Assembly (NCBI GenBank): GCA_037576195.1
Contig: CM075103.1
Location: 23,064,001 to 23,128,000, forward strand
From: Phytoseiulus persimilis
Lineage: Eukaryota > Arthropoda > Arachnida > Mesostigmata > Phytoseiidae
Direction: 5' to 3'
Length of the DNA: 64,000 bases
Part shown: piece by piece, positions 1 to 9,952 of the stretch
Numbering within the stretch: position 1 is the first letter of the stretch
Layout: the number at the start of each line of letters is the position of its first letter
Program-made: the position numbers and the translations under genes
The notes under the pieces: model-generated
Told to the model about the DNA's origin: nothing
The model's input: the letters and a program-made list of their open reading frames with translations, nothing else
Database searches by the model: none

Positions 1-502
1 TAAGCGTGATGATGAACCGATTTCCATCCATGAAGCTCGTGCTCCGCGCTGACCCTGCCACTCGCTGCAGCCGCCGAGCAAACCATACGGGGTTACCGGA
101 TCGTTACCGGCTTCGGCCTCAATTCAGCGGATTTGCAGCATCAAGACTCAGAAATGATCCGTAAATTCTCTGGAGAGCACCCGCCACAGTTCCGAAGTTG
201 TTTTTGGATCCGCCTTCAGCGCTGCATGGCGCAGGCCGCGCGTGGCACCGCTTCGGCTCGAGGTGGGGAAGAGAGACGCGCTCCATTTGATAGGATAGTT
301 GGACTTTTCAAGACATTCTCGCACCGAGCGGCGTTGGAACTCTTATAGAACGCAAGATGAGAGCTCTTCGCATCAGCACCATACATCAGTGAGGAGATAT
401 CCGCACCACTGCATGCTCATATTTGACGAAAGCTCAAGTCGATACCGCAGCTGCGTAGTAGCATCCCAGTGATCAGGAGGCGGTCCACAACCAAGCTTAA
501 GC
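1..502. other. No gene recognised
   Basis: I see no coding or repeat signal here beyond the flank of the U1 gene. Positions about 430-500 should hold the proximal sequence element of the snRNA promoter, but I could not pick one out with confidence. Confidence 0.4.
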
Positions 503-667
503 ATACTTACCTGGTGCCGGGACCTCCATGATCATCAAGGTGGAGACCCCAGGAGGAGGCTCCGCCATTGCACCTCGGCGGGGTTGAGACCTGCCACTCT
601 CCCAAACTGGGAAAGATGGGGCATGTAATTTTTGGTAGTGGGGGGTCTGCGTTCGCGCAACCCCCTC
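503..667 (+). ncRNA. U1: U1 spliceosomal snRNA
   Basis: This is the RNA core of the U1 snRNP, which pairs with 5' splice sites in the nucleus. The 5' end is ATACTTACCTG, the universal splice-site recognition sequence. Stem-loop I follows, with stem CTCCA/TGGAG and loop GATCATCAAGG. Stem-loop II has the U1A/SNF loop ATTGCACCTC closed by CCGCC/GGCGG. A Sm site AATTTTTGG lies near 629-637. The last stem-loop is GGGGGT...GCGTTCGCGC...ACCCCC, as in fly and human U1. Length is about 165 nt, the family norm. The loop I sequence differs from the usual GATCACGAAGG at two adjacent bases, one of which is normally conserved for U1-70K binding, so it could be a variant or an aging copy. The order and spacing of all elements make the identification firm; whether it is expressed is not shown. 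Confidence 0.92.
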
Positions 668-1091
668 TCATTAAAGTTCAAAAAATATGCGCACTAAGAG
701 CAAACGCTGCACGCCGCAAACGGCTGATGTCGGGGACACTCCCTCCTGGGTACGAACTATCGCACTGTGACCCTAATCAGACACGGCGCCTGCTGCATTC
801 CCGATTCATGAGACAGATCTTAATTTCGATTCGAGTATATTAACTGGATCAGGAATCAAAGCCATCGAGTGCCTCGGTGTCTTGTTGGCAGGACGAGCAA
901 AACGTTGCCTGTACGCGTCACGAAAAGGGATGCGTAGAGTTCGTTCACCCCGATCAGGGAATGAAATTATCGCAGTGCGGAGCGACATCAGTTCTGTAGC
1001 TCGGATGAGCCCACAGGATGGAGAGGTCACCAGACTCGTTCCAATGAAGTCGCAATCGAGTTCGAGTCAAGCTCTTGTTTTATTCTTCCGT

Positions 1092-2153
1092 TCAGTCGTC
1101 TATTTTAAACCAATACTGTTTGTTCTTGAGATCCAGCAATGCTAGCACACGACTCAGGGATGCAACAGTTTCTTGTAGTTTAGTCAGATACTGCTTTATG
1201 CTCAACCTCAGTTCTGAATTTTTTACCAAGGTGGAAGTTCTGAACGGAGGTAGTTGAGACTGCATGTGAATATACTTCATGTGCTTCGTGGCGTTCTCGA
1301 CACATACGTCCCGATCCTTCGTCTGACTGAAGCCGTCCAACTTGGGACATAAGAAGCACGACGAGTGGTAAACTTGATCGTTCTCATAGAAGGCTAACAC
1401 AATAAGACGTTCGAAAAATATTGTTGATTTCAAATTCGTTCGAGTCTGCCACGCCGCAAAACACATCAGCTTGACGAAAGGAATCTGTATTTTACGGGCG
1501 TTCACTTCGAACTTTTTTCTCTGAGGCTCAGAGATTTCCGCCGGCGGCGGTTCGAAACAAAGAGCTCTTAGAAATTGATACACAGCCATGCGTAACGAAG
1601 CTAAACTCTGTTCCTCGGTCCAAGAGTAGGAGACCTTCATGCACTTGCGATCCTCAACCGAAGTCACCCAGCCTTCGACGTACGAGCTCGCGAATAGATC
1701 CCAGTGATAGCCGAAAAAGTCGGTGAACGTCCAGCCCTCTCCCGAACTGGTGAACACACGTTGTAGTGTGATGTGATTCCCCTCTGTAAGACATAGAAAG
1801 AAGTCCTTGAGTCTACAGCGCATTTCAGCCGAGCTTGTCAAATCTGTTCGAAAGGGAATCGCAACGACCGCAGAGTGTTTCTACGTCCTCAACGCAGAGG
1901 ATGTAACTCCCCCACTCTGGGGTTCTCCCAGATGTCGGAAGAGGAAGCGGGATCGAAGATTTCTATTCGAGGATCGCATATAAATGGATGAACGGGGGAG
2001 AACCGTGCGCTTACGTTGCTGCTGCTCGCTTCCACCTTCTTGCTCATCTTCCTCTCGTTGTTGCGGCTGTTGTGCTTCTTTGTCCGATCGCACGCAGCCG
2101 GCAGTGTTCTGTTCGTAGTCTTCAAATATCTCCTCTTTGATGATGATGACCAT
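1092..2153 (-). CDS. Family A gene, copy 1: unknown protein with C2-H2 finger (two exons)
   Basis: I do not recognise this family. The reading gives exon 1 at 2153-2015 (ATG at 2153), an intron at 2014-1784 with donor GTAAGC and acceptor TCTTACAG, and exon 2 at 1783-1092. Splicing is phase 1 and gives 276 residues without stops. Exon 1 is acidic and glutamine-rich. Exon 2 is helix-rich with aromatic motifs (WDLF, FLRALCF, AAWQTR) and then a C-x2-C ... H-x4-H pattern (CFLC, later HMKYIH), resembling a BED or C2H2 finger. A conserved QYLTKLQ block lies near the C-terminus. The intron position and phase match copies 2 and 3 at 9.1 and 15.4 kb, which supports the model. This copy ends about 14 residues earlier than copy 3 and lacks its C-terminal tail. 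It is the only copy with both an open frame and a good splice donor. Function is unknown; nucleic-acid binding is inferred from the finger pattern. Confidence 0.6.
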
Positions 2154-5100
2154 GGATTCTGACTCAGTTGCAGCTCCGCTCGTACGACTGTCACCTGCTG
2201 GATTCGATAATCAGGTAATCGAATCTCTGTCGAATCGACTCGGACCTGACTGGACAACATCGTCCGACACCGTCGCTACATCTGAAGGAGCCTCCGTTCG
2301 ATGGTTGGAAGCAAGAGCGCCTTGATCAGGGGATCTCAAACTGTGCCCCATCTTGTGAGCTGCAGTATCCCACACAACAAGGGCATGGTGATCTACGTGC
2401 TCCCGGAGGAGGGTCGTACTGCAGACCACGATGGGGACCGAAGACCCTGCGCGATTGCTGCATGCCTCTAAATGATTGCACAATTGCACTCATCAACGCT
2501 CCATCACAACCAGTTTTAATTTCGAGAATGCCGGGAACGAACTCATTCCATGAATTTTCCAGGAACAGAGGGAATGATTCTCCCAACATCTGGGCAGGAA
2601 CGGTCTCTTCGGCACCGACAAGATCCGATTCAGCCTGTCAGCAGTCTCGGAGTGAACAGTGCCGACGCTACGCTCGGAGCCTCCCCGGGTCATCATCTTG
2701 AAAGAGAAAACGTGATTAATTGGAGAATATCTTTCTTATTCCTCCGAGTCCTCATTCGAGCATTGGAGTGTTGCGTGTGTGGTTCAGCAGCTGAATCGGA
2801 TGCTGAGCTGTCGACGTTGTGGAATCTCAGGACACCGATCGAAGTTTCCTGAATAACTCTCATGGTTTTGGCTGCAGATGACAAATATTTGCCTTGAATA
2901 TCCCGGAGAAAACTTCCGCAGAGCGTCGAAGGATGCGCTGTTTCCGTCAAGGAGAGTAGCCCCAAATGGTTCTAACGGGAGACTCTTTCCGACGACTCTG
3001 ATGTTATCCCATGGGTTTTCCCTGCAATGGATACAAAGTTAGCCAGCGGGCGGCATCAGTTGTGGAGAAGGGGTCGATACCCACCTTCACAAGCCGAAAC
3101 TTGCTCATGGAACTGAAACGGGATGAAACAGAAAAATTATCCGAGAAGCAGCCTGAGCCGAGGAGAGGGAACTAAACTTGGCCCTCATAATCCAGACCAT
3201 ATCGATTTCGCTCCGCAGCCATATGGGGACCATGAATGTTCGGTATCAACGAGCAAAGTGCGAACTTGGCGCGGTTACGGTCACAAAGAGACGCTGCCGT
3301 TTGGAGCCTACAGCTCCGTGGTGCTCGTGAATGACGTCGGAGTCTCTCTCTCGAAACATAGCGTTGGATGAATCCATCCGGTTGAGCTTGCAGGTGGATC
3401 CCAGCAAGCCGAAATGCATTGGAAAACAGAGACGGCCGTACAAGAACAACGAACTCCACTTTCACAGCTGATGAGTTCAGTCCGCCGCCGAGAAACTTCT
3501 TGTAAACACCCAGGAAGAGCCTGTCAGAGTCTTCTCGCAACAGCTGATCACAAGAGATGGCGGTCAGCCCGGTGATCTAGAGGGAGAGGGGAAAACTTGT
3601 CAACAAAGTCGGAGGAGCGAATGTACCCGCGTTCGCCCGCTCGGGAATAGAGCTATCATCGAGTATGCTGTGATTTCGATGTCGAGATTGCCTGATCGAC
3701 GCGTGTTTCGACCGCGGTTCAAGAGTATCGTTTGTGGATTCGAATTCACGCGGCTTCCGGTCCTCTCTCACTCCGCGCGAGGTGAAGCTCTCTCCTAAGG
3801 CGTGGATGGCACGCGGCCTGTTTAACGTCGAGCCAGGCGATGCGCTCTGTTCCATTGCGATGCGCCAGCGCTGCTTTCCGGAACTAATGTGAGGACGATA
3901 GACGGACTTCTGCCGGCTATAATCGTGCCCTGCCACATGAAGTCTGATTCAAAGATTCTGGACAGAGGTATCGAACCAAGGGGAGGAGCCGCACCGTCCA
4001 CACGATTTCTCTGTGCGAGGACGATGGAATATGATCGAATAACAGAGGCAGAGCCAGTGGAGTGCCGCTGCGAAACGACACCCGGGGCCAAAGTGACTTT
4101 GAGAATATGCCGCCCCCTCTGACCGCGTAGACCTGATCAACAACTGAACAAGCGACCCGCGAGAAGTCGCAATGCCGCCTCTCGAAAAGCTCGAGAATCT
4201 TGAAACCTTAGGGCGCTTTCGTGAAAAAGCTCTGTTGAGAACAGCGTTGAACCCCTCGAGATCTATGGACAAACTCAGGATATCAGAGCAGCGGACATCT
4301 GGTCCCAGATCGCAAGCAAGTTCGGGGTCCGAGCCGCTCTGCGGCAAGGTTCGGCGATCGCGAAATTGATGTTGAGGGCCCTGAAGGCTGAAGAACAGCG
4401 TTGAACCGCTCGAGGTCATGGGAGTATCTTCTCAACATAACCGATGTTGATCCCGAATTTTGCAAATATCGCTCCAACTCATTGAGATTCATTCGTTCAT
4501 TAACCATTTCTTGTCCATATAAATCTCGTTACATGTCAGATATCCCATGCGCGGGGGCGAGTAGACTCTGCTGGTCAGGATCAGTCGTTGATCTTGCGGG
4601 GATGTATTCCTTCGTTTCTTTCTCTCATCTTTCTAGACTTCGTTTGGTCCACTCTACTTTTCCTTTCATTGAGTCTCCATGTTGGGCTAGCCTTCTGCAG
4701 ATCTCGTGCATGCTTTGATTCGTTCTTCCACCTCTTTTCGGAAAGTTTTCCGGCTTCGACAACCTCCTGTCGAACTCCCTCTCCTCCCAAAGCTCTTTCA
4801 ACGTTTCGGCGAGACGTTCCCTGACCACTGTTCTGGAAAAAGATAAGTCAGAAGGCTCAATGGGAATCTGCCGTCACCTGTTCTCCAGATTCTCGGAACG
4901 ATTGTCCCGAAGATGGTCATCGGACCCCCGAGGGCCGTACATCCTGGGCAGGGTCGAGACTTCAGTCGTGGGAGTTCCATCTCGCGGGGGCACGTTATTC
5001 ATTCATTGTCGGGAAGCGGTCCGTTCCCACTAGCTCATCAAATGACGATATTGAGGTGAACCGTACGACTGAGTCGCTCCGACAGCCTGAGTTGTTCCGT

Positions 5101-5253
5101 ATTCCAGAAGTTGTCCCCCGGCATACCGGAGACAATGTCGACAAAAATCACGACGCCAGCGGAAAAAATGGCACCAGGGAAGGCACCGGGTCCTAATGGA
5201 AGACGGCCGGAAGTGGAAGACGGTATCTCCTCAGCGCGCATAATCCTAAAAAG
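2154..5253. other. No gene recognised
   Basis: Both strands have only short, unsupported open frames. I see no repeat structure, RNA gene or transposon end in this 3.1-kb stretch. Confidence 0.35.
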
Positions 5254-5604
5254 GTGAAAGATGCCAACTTCAGACAGGGCGACTCAGCCCCAGCATTCGC
5301 TGACGGAAAGGTCTCGAAAAGTGTACGAAGGGAGGCACGTGGCACCTGCGTCTTCATCCTCCTGGACGTTAAGACCCATGCTAGACAACATACACGAGAG
5401 AGGAGTCAGCACCCATTTCAGAAGGATGATCAAATCATATCCTGCAGAGAGATGGGTCGCTTGGAAATCCCAGGAGCTCAGGATCACCGCAGGAGCCCCA
5501 ACCTCCATAACAAACCTGCGAATGATGCACCCCCCACGCCACATGAGGGCGATACCACCGTAGTTGAGACTCCAGCCGTAAGCTTCAGCAGCTTCGCGGA
5601 ATAA
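5254..5604 (+). pseudogene. R1-like LINE reverse transcriptase remnant
   Basis: Two overlapping frames give parts of one reverse transcriptase. One carries the start of catalytic block A (VFILLDVK). The other carries LDNIHERGVS, then FRRMIKSY and ITAGAP, which resemble the stretch leading to the GVPQGS block in R1-type LINEs. The match breaks off after that, and the YADD box was not found. Frameshift and truncation mark it as dead. The call rests on short motifs, so confidence is moderate. Confidence 0.45.
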
Positions 5605-6129
5605 CATGAGTCCTCGCGCATACGACACGATTTTGGTCAAGTCCAGCGCTGGTTTACAGTGTGACAGGGCAGTCTGACCAAAGCACGTCATCTGGCCACG
5701 AGTAAGAATGATTCCACCACGAGTAAACTTCGACGTCTCGAGCATCGGTGAGCCTCGCAACGCGGTTTCCCAGAACGGCCGTCACCCACGCAGTCTTCCC
5801 GCAGCCGGTTTTTCCGAGCTTCTCGCCGGGCTCGCCACGACGACGCGCTAGCACCGGAGATGCCGCGAGGGCCGGGAAAACTCGGCCACGTGCACCACCT
5901 ACTTAGTCAATCGAGTCGCAGCGAAAGGCACCGAGAAGCGAGAGGGGAAGCGAGTCAATCACTGGACATCATATTCGAATGGATTGAGGGAAACGACCTC
6001 GCTGCCGAGCTCACACTTAAGCAGAGGTTGTGATGCTGGGAGATCGGAGAGATGAATCCTCGCGCTCGTGGCTTGAAAAATATTGAAGCAAACCTGTGGA
6101 GGCTGATGAATACTTTGGAGTTTTCGTAC

Positions 6130-6290
6130 GAATCTACGGGATCTTCGGTCCCCCGCCAACTCGGCTCCAACCAGCCGCTCATGGTGCCCAGCACCGATTT
6201 CGCGTGTCCCCGCTGAACATCCGACGACAGGCGCCGAGCTAAGAAGCGTCCAAGTCTTTTGTCTCCTGTTGCTCGCTCAAGTGCGGAATA
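6130..6290 (-). pseudogene. C-terminal tail of a non-LTR retroelement polyprotein
   Basis: The minus strand reads ALERATGDKRLGRFL followed by RRLSSDVQRGHA. This fits a C-terminal block (GD.R...FL.qRLs...qRGNa) that I associate with a group of invertebrate retroelement polyproteins. A closely similar copy lies on the plus strand at 19.7-19.85 kb and a third, more distant, at 8.64-8.79 kb. Homology with the 19.7-kb copy continues for some 50 bases past this block, through the stretch reading GWLEPSWRGT. Confidence 0.5.
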
Positions 6291-6320
6291 GCAAAGAAGA
6301 TAACCCTTACGATCTAGGGG

Positions 6321-7821
6321 ATGGCGATACCCAGCGAAACGCACTATAAATACCTGGGAAACACTGTATCAGCCTTTGAGAACTATCTGGATCGTCAGGA
6401 GGCTCTCTGGCTAGGAAAGTCTCACAGAGCCCAAAATCAAGTGCGGGCGAGAACACTATGCGGATTCAATCGATTCGAAATCTCAAAGACTCTGTGGACA
6501 GCGGTGGCTGTTCCATCGATCACATACGCAAATTCAGTGGTTTGGGTCCGGAATGCCGAAAACCCGAAGTACCGAAAACCCGAAATACCAAACGCCCTGA
6601 ATCCCGAAAACCCAAAATGCCGAAAGGTGTTCCCCTCCCGTCGAAGAGCAGCTGAGACTTCTATGTCGAGCGCCGAGCCCGGCCGTGGAGGCTTACTCGA
6701 AAGCATTGACGTTCGCGGAGGCCTGCCGGAATCATTCGCCGAAGCCTACCCGGATCATTCGGGAGCCGTTGCATGCTGGGTTGAGCCAAGCAAGGTTGTC
6801 AGGAATCTTGGAAATCTTATGACCGTCCTCGAAAGTTCGAGATTCTTTGATGAATGCCAGTCCTGATAAGCCTGCTCTGCCCGGTTAAACTTGAAACTTG
6901 GCGAAACTTGAAGTCGAATTTTCGGAAGAGCTCGCCTTGTTCCGTACAAGAGTGGCTGATTGACCACGAAAAGCCCACACACGAGGCCATCTGAATCTGA
7001 AATCCTCATCTGTTCCCTTCAATCGTATCTGGTTGTATACGGAACCCGTGCCGGCGCTCGTTAGACGATCAACGTCAGCGCTGAACTGAGAACAGCATTG
7101 CAGATCTGGGAGCTATACGCGGTTTCAAATAGGTTTTGGGTTGGTGGTGAAACGGGACCTCTTCGACCTTCGGGACCTACCAGCGAAGCGGATCCCCGAC
7201 TGCTCTCGTATATGTGAGCGGCTGCTGTATGTTGGATACGATTAAGAGGAGACTTGCTCACGGATTCGGATTTGAACCGTTCTGGAATCCATGGATGTTA
7301 GTGCGCGCCGTCGAATCCACTTTCATAGCTGGAATCCGCACTCGGCATAGAAGCCTCGGTTGATGTTACACGAGACCAAAAGGATTTTCGGTATTCTGGG
7401 TTTTCGGGGTTTCGAGCGTTCGTTATTTCGGGTTTTCGGTATTCCGGGTTGTCGTTATTTCGGGTTTTCGGGATTCCGGGTGCACACCAATTCAGTTGCA
7501 GTCATGTCCGAGGAAAGGTACGCTCTTGGTGTCCCCAACAGTGGAGTGGCAAACGAATTCGTCACTGGAGAGCTGGGCTGCTCTTCGTTCAAGGCGACAA
7601 ACGCTCTCATCAAGATGAGATATTTCTCCAGAAGGGAGTCCATGCCTAACAACAGATGGCCGGAACCCATTCTACACACGACGTCATTGACGGGAGTGAA
7701 ATCAAAAGCATATGGGAGAGTACAGGAGCTGCGTCGTGTGCCCGAATGTGGAGACGTGACTCTGACATACACAAAACAAGGTAAACCTTGCCAGGATATA
7801 ACCAACAGAGCGGTGAAGTAA
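6321..7821 (+). pseudogene. LINE polyprotein C-terminal part, split by an inserted element
   Basis: The first part (6321-6538) reads HYKYLGNTVS, then CGFNRFEI, LWTAVAVPSITYANSV. This is the stretch after the reverse transcriptase domain in a LINE group common in chelicerates. The second part (7489-7821) resumes with MSEERYALGVPNSGVANEF, CSSFKATNAL and MPNNRW, and ends at a TAA codon. The two parts are split by the 950-bp element at 6539-7488. That element plus one 8-bp duplication is 958 bases, exactly the frame difference between the two parts, so the coding frame was open when the insertion occurred. Upstream catalytic parts are missing. A TAGAATAAATG stretch follows about 35 bases after the stop and could hold the polyadenylation signal. 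Confidence 0.75.
6539..7488. mobile_element. Non-autonomous DNA element with minisatellite arms, 8-bp target duplication
   Basis: The element is flanked by a perfect AATTCAGT duplication (6531-6538 and 7489-7496). Its ends are inverted: GGTTTGGGTCCGGAATGCCG on the left and GGTGTGCACCCGGAATCCCG on the reverse complement of the right. Inside each end the inverted repeat turns into a short tandem array of CCGAAAACCCGAAATA-like units (about 6550-6630 and 7385-7480), in opposite orientations. The middle 750 bases hold no recognisable gene. Eight-base duplications fit hAT, P or Merlin elements. The GG start does not fit hAT, so the superfamily is left open. The insertion boundary is exact because it interrupts a LINE frame. 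Confidence 0.85.
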
Positions 7822-8635
7822 AGAATACGGGGAGTTGAGTCGGTCAACTGGGTAGAATAAATGAGTAAAGAGAGCTCCCAGACAAACTCCGCACCGGGAT
7901 CAGAATCTACGGGCGTCGGATGTGGAATTCACCCGGAAACCCTGTGCCATGGAATGCAGCGAAATATAGCACGAAGGAGACAACATAACAGTCAATCGAC
8001 CAGGGCTTGACGGAAACCTTTTTCTCAGAGATGACGAGCCACACGAAGTGGCTCCTGCCGCAGTTGGAGGATGCCGATACCAACTCGTCATTGAATAACC
8101 CGTCGCCGGCACAACTCATCGCGAGATGAAACGTCGGCAGGAGTCCGACATGTAACCACTTAGGGATGATCCGATCGGGATTCCTTCTCTGGCCCTGGCA
8201 GCGATAAGCTGCCAGAATGAGGTCTCAAGCGATCGCCAGAGAGACTTCTCTCTCGCCCAGATTACGTAAACAGTTGGATGTACGGGCGGAAACTAGAAGA
8301 AGGCATACTTCGCAGGGTTAATTTCCTTGAAGGGACTCTAAAGGGACAGCTCAAACTGCTTCGCTCGCCCGGGCCCTAACCTAAGCTCGACCAATCGCTC
8401 GCGCTGATCCGGTTGCGATTGCTGTCGGTCAGATCGGACCGGCTCAACAGCTCTACCAGGCCCTGATCTAACTCCAACCTGATCTAATAGCAATGACCAG
8501 TACGATCTATGTGGAAACTTCCGCAGCGGTTTTAAGCAATACTTTGCGCCCCCACCCTCCATGGAATGTGGAGATCGAGGGAACAGCATCATGAATTTTC
8601 CCACAATCTCCATTGGCATCGTTGGGTCATCTAGG
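7822..8635. other. No gene recognised
   Basis: This follows the LINE stop codon at 7821. The first part may be LINE 3' untranslated sequence. The rest shows nothing I can name. Confidence 0.35.
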
Positions 8636-8790
8636 GAGGGCTTCTTCAAAGGCCTGGGAAGCCGAATCGAGATCGCCTCTGGAGACGAACGGGCGTCCGA
8701 GTTCCTTTCCCGAAGACTTCCGATCGAGACTCGAAGGGGCAGCAGCGCGGCAATTCGCGGGTTTCTTCCGAGCGTGCCGAACCTTCCCGG
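8636..8790 (+). pseudogene. Diverged C-terminal tail of a non-LTR retroelement polyprotein
   Basis: The plus strand reads KGLGSRIEIASGDERASEFL and then SRRLPIETRRGSSAAI. It has the same GD.R...FL..RL....RG pattern as the copies at 6.1 and 19.7 kb. No upstream domain is attached. The fragment ends next to a stretch shared with the 3' flanks of family B genes. Confidence 0.4.
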
Positions 8791-8850
8791 CAATGGTTGT
8801 CGTGCTCTTAACATTCAGCTCCACACTGATCGCTACTTATGACGAATGGC
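8790..8850 (+). repeat. Orphan fragment of the family B 3' flank
   Basis: The run around 8808-8848 (CTTAACATTCAGCTCCACAC then TGATCGCTACTTATGA) closely matches the 3' flanks of B2 (near 51990) and B3 (near 62900). There it ends in TGATGAATAAA. Here the AATAAA is lost (GACGAATGG). No family B coding sequence is adjacent, so this is either a dispersed repeat or the relic of a lost gene copy. Confidence 0.5.
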
Positions 8851-9077
8851 CATCATCGTTGGCATCATGAACGTTTCGTACTCTGGGAAGACTCTGGGAC
8901 TTCAGTTGTACAAATCCATACAAACAGGAAATTCATTCGAAAATCGGATCAACTCATGCAAGAATCTTTCCACATATAAAAACGGTTGCTCAATGTTATT
9001 GAGGAAATCAAGAGTTCACAACTGCGATCAGTGAGATTGCTGGAATCGTCGCGGAAGTGCAGCTGTCTCGAGAGAGT

Positions 9078-9952
9078 TCATTCAAAGTGGTCAGACATCT
9101 CTTCCTGGCTTCGTTTCGATGTCTGCCCCCTGTACCAGTATTCTTCGTCCTTCAGCGCCAGGAAGGCCAACGCTCCACTGGTTGATGCTATGTTCTTCTG
9201 TAGTTTCGTGAGATACTGGTCCAAGTTGACATAAATTTCCGAGCGCTTCGGATGATCAAAGATGAGGTCTCTGAGAGGTGACTTTCTGCCTGCCTTCCTC
9301 AATGCTGCTCGTTGACACAAGTCTGTCCAACTTTGGGCACACAATACAAGATGAATGGTACGTATCATTGTCAACGCGATGCGTCACAACAACGGGGCTC
9401 GCGAAAGTGATTCTCGAATCCGAATTCCCTCGTGTCTGCCGTGCGATGTAACAAATCAACTTGACGAACCGAACCTGGACTTTGTGCGAGGTTTCGGTGT
9501 TCTGTTCTTTCTGTGATGATGGAAGGCGGCATGAAGCACAAAGCCCTCAAGAATTCGAATACGGCAACTCGTAGTCGATGCATCAACGAATATGAAACCA
9601 CGATTGTTCTCGCCATCCCACTAACGGGGCTGAAAACGTCGACCGGCAAAACCCAACCATCCACGTAGGACTGCGCGAACAAATCCCAGAGGGCGCTGAA
9701 GAAACTGATGAAACTTCTGGTTCCACCGGACTGGTGCAGGACGAGCTCCAATGTGTCGCGTGGTATCCCTGTGGAGCATCGAGAATCGGCATGAAATTGG
9801 ACAAAGCAGAGTGATGATCTACGGAATGATATCAGCTCCATCATACCTGGATCATGCTGCCTCAGATCTCCGACATCTTCCTCTCCGGATTCGTGTGGTC
9901 CTCCGAGCGGTTCCGAGTCTTCATCGGTCGTTGGCTCGTAATCTTCTGACAT
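9078..9952 (-). pseudogene. Family A copy 2, frameshifted
   Basis: This is the same family as 1092-2153. The ATG at 9952 opens an acidic exon 1 (9952-9847). An intron at 9846-9769 has donor GTATGA and acceptor CTCCACAG, again phase 1. Exon 2 starts well (DTLELVL, FFSALWDLF, FEFLRALCF), shifts frame near 9490, and shifts again at about 9280-9340. It then recovers the C-terminal QYLTKLQ block and ends in QEEMSDHFE. The C-x2-C pair is present (CIVC), but the matching histidines are not seen in the expected place. The last residues resemble a PCNA-interacting motif (Q-x-x-M-x-x-H-F). The shifts make a full-length product unlikely. Confidence 0.65.
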
